The notes beneath the pieces were generated by a model, which had not been told where the DNA came from, ran no database searches, and was given only the letters and a program-made list of their open reading frames with translations. From Actinacidiphila sp965342175 (GTDB lineage Bacteria > Actinomycetota > Actinomycetes > Streptomycetales > Streptomycetaceae), in assembly GCF_965342175.1 (NCBI RefSeq), contig NZ_CBDRBL010000002.1, forward strand, positions 98,517 to 162,516: DNA of 64,000 nucleotides, written 5' to 3'. Shown here one piece after another: positions 59,114 through 64,000 of this stretch; within the stretch, counting starts at the first letter, position 1; every line of letters begins with the position of its first letter. Both the position numbers and the translations under genes were made by a program.

Positions 59114-59178
59114 CTTTGCTGCGCCTCCGGGGTGTCGAACGGGTTCGTACGGCTCCGTACGGATGTTCGCCGCCGTGT

Positions 59179-61191
59179 TCAGGCGGCGACCTCCAGCGGG
59201 TCCAGCTTGCCGGCCCTGCGGATCTCGTCCACGATCCTGCCGATGATCCCGGTGATCGCGAAGTCCTTCGGCGTGAACACGGCCGCGACGCCGGACTCGA
59301 CCAGCTTGGCCGCGTCCGCGGGTGGGATGATGCCGCCCACGACGACCGGCACGTCGCCCGCTCCCGCCCTGCGCAGCCGGTCCAGCACGTCCGGCACGAG
59401 CTCGGCGTGCGAGCCGGAGAGGACCGACAGCCCGACGCAGTGGACGTCCTCGGCGACCGCCGCCGAGACGATCTGCTCGGGGGTCAGCCGGATGCCCTGG
59501 TATACGACCTCGAAGCCGGCGTCGCGGGCCCGTACCGCTATCTGCTCGGCGCCGTTGGAATGGCCGTCCAGCCCGGGCTTGCCCACCAGCAGGCGCAGCT
59601 TGCCGGCGCCCAGCTCGCCGGCGGTGAGCGCCACCTTGCGGCGGACCTCGGCCAGCGGTGTGCCGGGCTCGGCGGTGACCGCGACAGGGGCGCCGCCCAC
59701 GCCGGTCGGGGCGCGGAACTCGCCGAAGACGTCGCGCAGCGCCCAGGACCACTCTCCCGTGGTGACGCCGGCCCGGGCGCACTGCACGGTGGCCTCCATG
59801 AGGTTGCCGGTGCCGGCAGCCGCCGCCTTGAGCGCCTCCAGCGACCGCTGCGCCCGCACTTCGTCCCGCCGGTCGCGCCAGTCGTGGAGGGCGGCGACGA
59901 CCCTTGCCTCGTTCTGCGGGTCGACGGTCATGACGGCGCCGCCCAGGTCGGCGGTGAGGGGGCTGGGCTCGGTCGCCTCGTAGCAGTTGACACCGACGAC
60001 CTTCTCCTCGCCGGACTCGATCCGTGCCCGGCGCTCGGCGTGCGAGGAGACCAGCTGCGCCTTCAGGTAGCCGGACTCGACGGCGGCCATGGCGCCGCCC
60101 ATCTCCTGGATGTGCGCGATCTCGGAGAGGGACCGTTCGACGAGCTCGCCGACCTTCGCCTCGACGACGTGGCTGCCGTCGAAGATGTCGCCGTACTCCA
60201 GCAGGTCGCTCTCGTGGGCCAGGACCTGCTGGATGCGCAGGGACCACTGCTGGTCCCAGGGGCGCGGCAGGCCGAGCGCCTCGTTCCAGGCGGGCAGCTG
60301 CACGGCGCGGGCCCGGGCGTCCTTGGACAGGGTCACGGCCAGCATCTCCAGCACGATGCGCTGGACGTTGTTCTCCGGCTGCGCCTCCGTCAACCCGAGC
60401 GAGTTGACCTGCACCCCGTACCGGAAGCGGCGCTGCCGGGGGTCCTCGATGCCGTAGCGCTCGCGGGTGATCGTGTCCCAGACGCGGGTGAAGGCCCGCA
60501 TCTTGCACATCTCCTCGACGAAGCGGACCCCCGCGTTGACGAAGAAGGATATGCGCGCGACGACGTCGCCCATGCGCTCCTGCGGCACCTGGCCGCGCTC
60601 GCGGACCGCGTCGAGCACGGCGATCGCGGTGGACATCGCGTAGGCGATCTCCTGCACCGGTGTGGCCCCGGCCTCCTGCAGGTGGTAGCTGCAGATGTTG
60701 ATCGGGTTCCACTTGGGCATGTGGTGGACCGTGTACGCGATCATGTCCGTCGTCAGCCGGAGCGAGGGGCCGGGGGGGAAGACGTACGTCCCGCGCGACA
60801 GGTACTCCTTGACGATGTCGTTCTGGGTCGTCCCCTGGAGCCGGGTGACGTCGGCGCCCTGCTCCTCGGCGACGACCTGGTAGAGCGCGAGCAGCCACAT
60901 GGCGGTGGCGTTGATGGTCATCGACGTGTTCGTCTCCTCCAGGGGGATGTCCTGGAAGAGCCGGCGCATGTCGCCGAGGTGGGCGACCGGGACCCCGACC
61001 CGGCCCACCTCGCCGCGGGCCAGCACGTGGTCGGGGTCGTACCCCGTCTGCGTCGGGAGGTCGAACGCGACCGACAGGCCGGTCTGGCCCTTGGCGAGGT
61101 TGCGCCGGTACAGGGCGTTGGACGCCTCGGCGGTGGAGTGCCCCGCGTACGTCCGCATCAGCCACGGACGGTCCTTGCGACGCTCGTTCAT
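59179..61191 (-). CDS. meaA: Ethylmalonyl-CoA mutase (B12-dependent)
   Basis: 670 residues from the ATG at 61191 (MNERRKDRPWLMRTYAGHST); the frame is open further but there overlaps ccr. N-terminal mutase barrel (NLAKGQTGLSVAFDLPTQTG, MTINATAMWLLALYQVVAEE, QGTTQNDIVKEYLSRGTYVF) and C-terminal cobalamin-binding domain with GKPGLDGHSNGAEQIA (DxHxxG) and SVLSGSHAELVPDVLDRLR. One chain holds both domains, as in MeaA. It converts ethylmalonyl-CoA to methylsuccinyl-CoA using adenosylcobalamin. It lies 14 bases after ccr in the same operon. Confidence 0.94.
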   Translation of the reverse strand: MNERRKDRPWLMRTYAGHSTAEASNALYRRNLAKGQTGLSVAFDLPTQTGYDPDHVLARGEVGRVGVPVAHLGDMRRLFQDIPLEETNTSMTINATAMWLLALYQVVAEEQGADVTRLQGTTQNDIVKEYLSRGTYVFPPGPSLRLTTDMIAYTVHHMPKWNPINICSYHLQEAGATPVQEIAYAMSTAIAVLDAVRERGQVPQERMGDVVARISFFVNAGVRFVEEMCKMRAFTRVWDTITRERYGIEDPRQRRFRYGVQVNSLGLTEAQPENNVQRIVLEMLAVTLSKDARARAVQLPAWNEALGLPRPWDQQWSLRIQQVLAHESDLLEYGDIFDGSHVVEAKVGELVERSLSEIAHIQEMGGAMAAVESGYLKAQLVSSHAERRARIESGEEKVVGVNCYEATEPSPLTADLGGAVMTVDPQNEARVVAALHDWRDRRDEVRAQRSLEALKAAAAGTGNLMEATVQCARAGVTTGEWSWALRDVFGEFRAPTGVGGAPVAVTAEPGTPLAEVRRKVALTAGELGAGKLRLLVGKPGLDGHSNGAEQIAVRARDAGFEVVYQGIRLTPEQIVSAAVAEDVHCVGLSVLSGSHAELVPDVLDRLRRAGAGDVPVVVGGIIPPADAAKLVESGVAAVFTPKDFAITGIIGRIVDEIRRAGKLDPLEVAA

Positions 61192-61205
61192 GGTCCCTCC
61201 CGGTC

Positions 61206-62543
61206 TCAGACGTTCCGGAAGCGGTTGATGGCGTCGATGTGCCTGGCCCGCAGTTGCTCGTCGCGGACGCCGAGGCCCTCCTCGGGGGCGAGCGCCAGCA
61301 CGCCGACCTTGCCCTGGTGCACGTTGCGGTGCACGTCGCGGGCGGCCTGGCCGGTCTCCTCCAGGCGGTAGGTCTTCGACAGCGTGGGGTGGATCCTGCC
61401 CTTGGCGACGAGGCGGTTGGCCTCCCACGCCTCACGGTAGTTCGCGAAGTGCGAGCCGACGATGCGCTTGAGCGACATCCACAGGTAGCGGTTGTCGTAT
61501 GTGTGGTTGTAGCCCGAGGTCGAGGCGCAGGTGACGACGGTGCCGCCCTTGCGCGTGACGTAGACCGAGGCGCCGAAGGTCTCGCGCCCCGGGTGCTCGA
61601 AGACGATGTCGACGTCCTCGCCGCCGGTCAGCTCGCGGATGCGCTTGCCGAAGCGCTTCCACTCCTTCGGGTCCTGGGTGTGCTCGTCCTTCCAGAACCG
61701 GTAGTCCTCGGCGGTGCGGTCGATGATGGCCTCGGCGCCCATGCGGCGGCAGATCTCCGCCTTCCGCGGCGAGGACACCACGCAGATCGGGTTGGCGCCG
61801 CCGGCCAGGGCGAACTGTGTCGCGTAGCTGCCCAGGCCGCCGCTTGCGCCCCAGATCAGCACGTTGTCGCCCTGCTTCATGTCGGCGCCGTTGCGGGAGA
61901 CCAGCTGGCGGTAGGCGGTGGAGTTGACCAGACCCGGGGCCGCGGCCTCCTCCCAGGTGAGGTGCCTGGGTTTGGGCATCAGCTGGTTGGACTTGACCAG
62001 CGCTATCTCGGCGAGGCCGCCGAAATTGGTCTCGAAGCCCCAGATGCGCTGCTCGGGGTCGAGCATCGTGTCGTTGTGGCCGTCCGCGGACTCCAGTTCG
62101 ACGGACAGGCAGTGCGCGACGACCTCGTCGCCGGGCTTCCAGAGGTTCACTCCGGGCCCGGTGCGCAGCACGACGCCCGCCAGGTCGGAACCGATGACGT
62201 GGTACGGCAGGTCGTGCCGCCTGGCCAGTGGGGAGAGCCGGCCGTAGCGCTCCAGGAAGCCGAAGGTGGGCAGCGGCTCGAAGATCGAGGTCCACACCGA
62301 GTTGTAGTTGACCGAGCTGGCCATGACGGCCACCAGGGCCTCGCCCGGGCCGAGCTCGGGTACGGGCACCTCGTCCAGGTGCAGGGACTTGCGCGGGTCC
62401 TTCTCGCGGGTGTCGAGGCCCTCGAACATGCCGGCCTCGTCCTTGTGGACGGTGATGGCGCGATACGACTCGGGCAGCGGCAGCGCCGCGAGGTCCGCGG
62501 CCGTGTTTTCGGACGCCATGATGGCGTCGAGGATGTCCTTCAC
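61206..62543 (-). CDS. ccr: Crotonyl-CoA carboxylase/reductase
   Basis: 445 residues from a GTG at 62543 with GGAGG upstream; the longer open frame to 62777 crosses the promoter. Zinc-less MDR fold: VMASSVNYNSVWTSIFEPLP, HVIGSDLAGVVLRTGPGVNL, LMPKPRHLTWEEAAAPGLVN, NVLIWGASGGLGSYATQFAL with the NADPH site, and FEHPGRETFGASVYVTRKGG. The residue pattern is that of actinobacterial Ccr, which reductively carboxylates crotonyl-CoA to ethylmalonyl-CoA. It supplies the acetate assimilation route and extender units for polyketides. First gene of the ccr-meaA-MaoC-acd-psd-pssA direction. Confidence 0.95.
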   Translation of the reverse strand: MKDILDAIMASENTAADLAALPLPESYRAITVHKDEAGMFEGLDTREKDPRKSLHLDEVPVPELGPGEALVAVMASSVNYNSVWTSIFEPLPTFGFLERYGRLSPLARRHDLPYHVIGSDLAGVVLRTGPGVNLWKPGDEVVAHCLSVELESADGHNDTMLDPEQRIWGFETNFGGLAEIALVKSNQLMPKPRHLTWEEAAAPGLVNSTAYRQLVSRNGADMKQGDNVLIWGASGGLGSYATQFALAGGANPICVVSSPRKAEICRRMGAEAIIDRTAEDYRFWKDEHTQDPKEWKRFGKRIRELTGGEDVDIVFEHPGRETFGASVYVTRKGGTVVTCASTSGYNHTYDNRYLWMSLKRIVGSHFANYREAWEANRLVAKGRIHPTLSKTYRLEETGQAARDVHRNVHQGKVGVLALAPEEGLGVRDEQLRARHIDAINRFRNV

Positions 62544-62765
62544 GAGATGCCTCCGGCGAAGCGCGACGTAGGAACGCTTGGGGGACGTCGGGAGGAGTGC
62601 TGGGGGTGGCGCCGTCGGTTCGGCGGTGCTGCGGCTGTCCGTGGCGGTTGCGGCGGATGGTGCGGAGCGCGAGTGACGCGGTCGGTGCCTGTGACGCAGG
62701 CGCCCGGGCCTTGGGGACAGACGGCGAACGACCAAGCCGGCACGCCGCCCGCCCGGACTTAACTC

Positions 62766-62794
62766 ACAGTATGGCACCGCGTGCCATCCCGCAA
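62766..62794 (-). promoter_or_regulatory. ccr promoter with operator palindrome filling the spacer
   Basis: On the left strand TTGCGG (complement of 62789-62794), exactly 17 bases, then TACTGT (complement of 62766-62771). The spacer holds the perfect palindrome ATGGCAC-CGC-GTGCCAT (62771-62787). A regulator bound there would block RNA polymerase. The deduced leader to the GTG is about 215 bases. Confidence 0.65.
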
Positions 62795-62809
62795 GACACT
62801 GCGTGCCAA
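62794..62809. promoter_or_regulatory. Second, imperfect operator-like site AGACACTGCGTGCCAA
   Basis: It repeats the right arm GTGCCA and the central GC of the palindrome at 62771-62787 with a degenerate left arm. It lies just upstream of the -35 box. Confidence 0.45.
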
Positions 62810-63135
62810 CAATTCTTCTCAGATGACATCACGGCCGCACATTTGAGCATCACAAAAAGGCGTCCCGACGCTGTGGCCAGGGGCGCGGTACGACGGACCC
62901 GGGGTGCGGGGCCGGGGTGCTGCTGTGGCGGGCCCTGGGGCGCCGAGGGGTGCCGGGGCGCCGCTCAGGCACGCGGCCGGCCTCAGGCCCGCCCGGGGTC
63001 TGCGGCCCTGGGTGAGGGGGACCGGGCGGCCGTGCTGCGCGATTCCGGAGGTACGGGCCGGCTGCCCACCGCCGACACCGGCGGCCAGGGACGTGCGGCC
63101 TCGGCGGTTCGTGCTCGGGGCGTGGGTGCGGGCGG
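62810..63135. other. Gene-free gap between ccr promoter and TetR gene end
   Basis: The first part (62810-62870) is unusually AT-rich with acaattcttctcagatgac and cacatttgagcatcacaaaa. The rest is GC-rich without a protein-like frame. It may hold more control elements for ccr. Confidence 0.5.
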
Positions 63136-63894
63136 CTACGCGCCCTTCAGGGCCTTCTCGATCGTCCGCATCACCTCGGCCGGCGAGGCGTCCGTGCGCG
63201 CCACGGCGACGACGACCTCGCCCTGGGTGGAGGCGATCACCGGGGCGGGGGAGGGGCGCCGGCCGATGCCGGTGCCGAAGGTCTGCTTGATCACCTCGAA
63301 GGCGTGCTCCAGCTGCGCCTCGACGTCGCCCTTGCCTCCGGCGCGCAGCCAGCGCCGCAGCACATGGTTGTGGGCGGCGACGACGGCGGACGCGGCGACC
63401 TCCGCCAGCAGCGGGTCGTCGTCACCGTCGCGGTGGGCGCCCTCGTCGAAGTGGCCCAGCAGATAGCGGGTGAACAGTCGCTCGTAGCGGGCCACCGAGG
63501 CGATCTCGCGCTCCCGCAGGATCGGGATCTCGCGGGTCAGGCGGTAGCGCTCCACCGAGACCTCCGGAGCCTCGGCGTACATGCGCAGCACTTCGGTGAT
63601 GCCGCGGCACACCGTGTCGAGCGGATGCTCGTGGGGCTCGGCGGAGTCCAGCACCTGACCCACGCGCACCAAGGTGTCGTCGTGGTCGGGGAAGATCGCC
63701 TCCTCCTTGGAGCGGAAGTGCCGGAAGAACGTCCGGCGCGCGACCCCGGCGGCACCGGCGATCTCGTCGACGGTGGTCTCGTCGTACCCCTGGGTTGCGA
63801 AGAGGTGCATAGCCGCGGCGGCCAGTTCCTGGCGAACTCGACGGCGCTGGGCGGTGGTGGAGGACGCGCGGGCGGGCTTCACGGGCTGGGGCAT
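63136..63894 (-). CDS. TetR-family transcriptional regulator
   Basis: 252 residues from the ATG at 63894 (MPQPVKPARASSTTAQRRRV); an ATG at 63912 would add six residues. The helix-turn-helix is residues ~20-65 (AAAMHLFATQGYDETTVDEI, AGAAGVARRTFFRHFRSKEE). The C-terminal part is an all-helical ligand domain (DTVCRGITEVLRMYAEAPEV, YERLFTRYLLGHFDEG, LAEVAASAVVAAHNHVLRRW). It is directly upstream of ccr on the same strand, and the ccr promoter carries a palindrome of TetR-operator size, so it probably senses an acyl-CoA or other metabolite and represses ccr. This link is inferred. Confidence 0.88.
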   Translation of the reverse strand: MPQPVKPARASSTTAQRRRVRQELAAAAMHLFATQGYDETTVDEIAGAAGVARRTFFRHFRSKEEAIFPDHDDTLVRVGQVLDSAEPHEHPLDTVCRGITEVLRMYAEAPEVSVERYRLTREIPILREREIASVARYERLFTRYLLGHFDEGAHRDGDDDPLLAEVAASAVVAAHNHVLRRWLRAGGKGDVEAQLEHAFEVIKQTFGTGIGRRPSPAPVIASTQGEVVVAVARTDASPAEVMRTIEKALKGA

Positions 63895-63949
63895 ACCGCG
63901 AACGTACTGCATTCCCGCCGGACGTTGGGACGGGCCCGGTTTCCCGGTG

Positions 63950-64000
63950 CGCTGGGGGGGGATCCAGAGGAACCCCCCCCCCCCCAAAACAACCCCGCCT
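63950..64000. other. Homopolymer-rich end of the window
   Basis: A G-run (eight), then thirteen C and aaaacaaccccgcct. The sequence is unlike any neighbour and looks like low-quality contig-end sequence. Confidence 0.6.

Overview
The window is high-GC DNA (G or C at nearly every third codon position), with many GTG starts, GTGA/ATGA stop-start overlaps and several apparently leaderless genes. Together with the gene content (ethylmalonyl-CoA pathway beside pssA/psd, a fused PcaL, F420-type LLM oxidoreductases, NCS1 and single-domain sugar ABC ATPases) this points to a Streptomyces or close relative. No rRNA, tRNA, CRISPR array, prophage or insertion sequence was recognised. The last ~50 bases (G-run, C13, junk-like tail) look like a contig end.

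Layout. (1) 1-4000: a tight operon for D-galactonate breakdown (dgoD dehydratase, cut by the window edge; aldose-epimerase-like protein; KDPGal/KDPG aldolase; SMP-30 lactonase; PfkB-type KDGal kinase). (2) 4081-7657: a cytochrome P450, a nucleoside-deoxyribosyltransferase-like protein, a frameshifted methyltransferase and a membrane protein. (3) 7652-25153: a myo-inositol region. Two Gfo/Idh/MocA dehydrogenases, an IolE-like TIM-barrel protein and an ABC importer read leftward. iolC, an aldolase, iolB and iolD read rightward. A GntR regulator and a second, paralogous ABC importer follow. An epoxide-hydrolase-like gene and its divergent XRE-cupin regulator sit inside this block.

(4) 25349-37982: mixed housekeeping and accessory genes: ROK kinase, PcaL fusion, MBL hydrolase, exonuclease III, DUF-type proteins, GDSL hydrolase, gamma-glutamyltransferase, metallophosphoesterase and CGNR protein. 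(5) 38407-45735: a pyrimidine or hydantoin degradation cluster (ureidopropionase-type nitrilase, class III aminotransferase, dihydropyrimidinase, F420-type LLM oxidoreductase, NCS1 permease) with no dihydropyrimidine dehydrogenase. (6) 45793-54212: IMPase-like protein, phytoene-desaturase-like oxidoreductase, aldo/keto reductase, sirtuin, a decayed gene, a second GGT-family enzyme, NUDIX and PanE-like reductase. (7) 54503-63894: glycerate kinase, then pssA-psd and the ethylmalonyl-CoA genes (acyl-CoA dehydrogenase, MaoC, meaA, ccr), all leftward, with a TetR regulator upstream of ccr.

The most interesting points are the F420-linked pyrimidine cluster without PydA, a ccr promoter whose 17-bp spacer is filled by a palindrome next to a TetR gene, the absence of the CitE-like lyase expected between meaA and the MaoC gene, the duplicated inositol-type ABC importers with a recurring operator-like motif, and an aspartate at the nucleophile elbow of the PcaL lactonase domain. 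Three genes look broken by frameshift (methyltransferase, GDSL hydrolase C-terminus, a small leftward ORF), and one gene on the left strand at 49.95-50.65 kb is decayed. Functions are assigned from sequence recognition alone; no searches were run.
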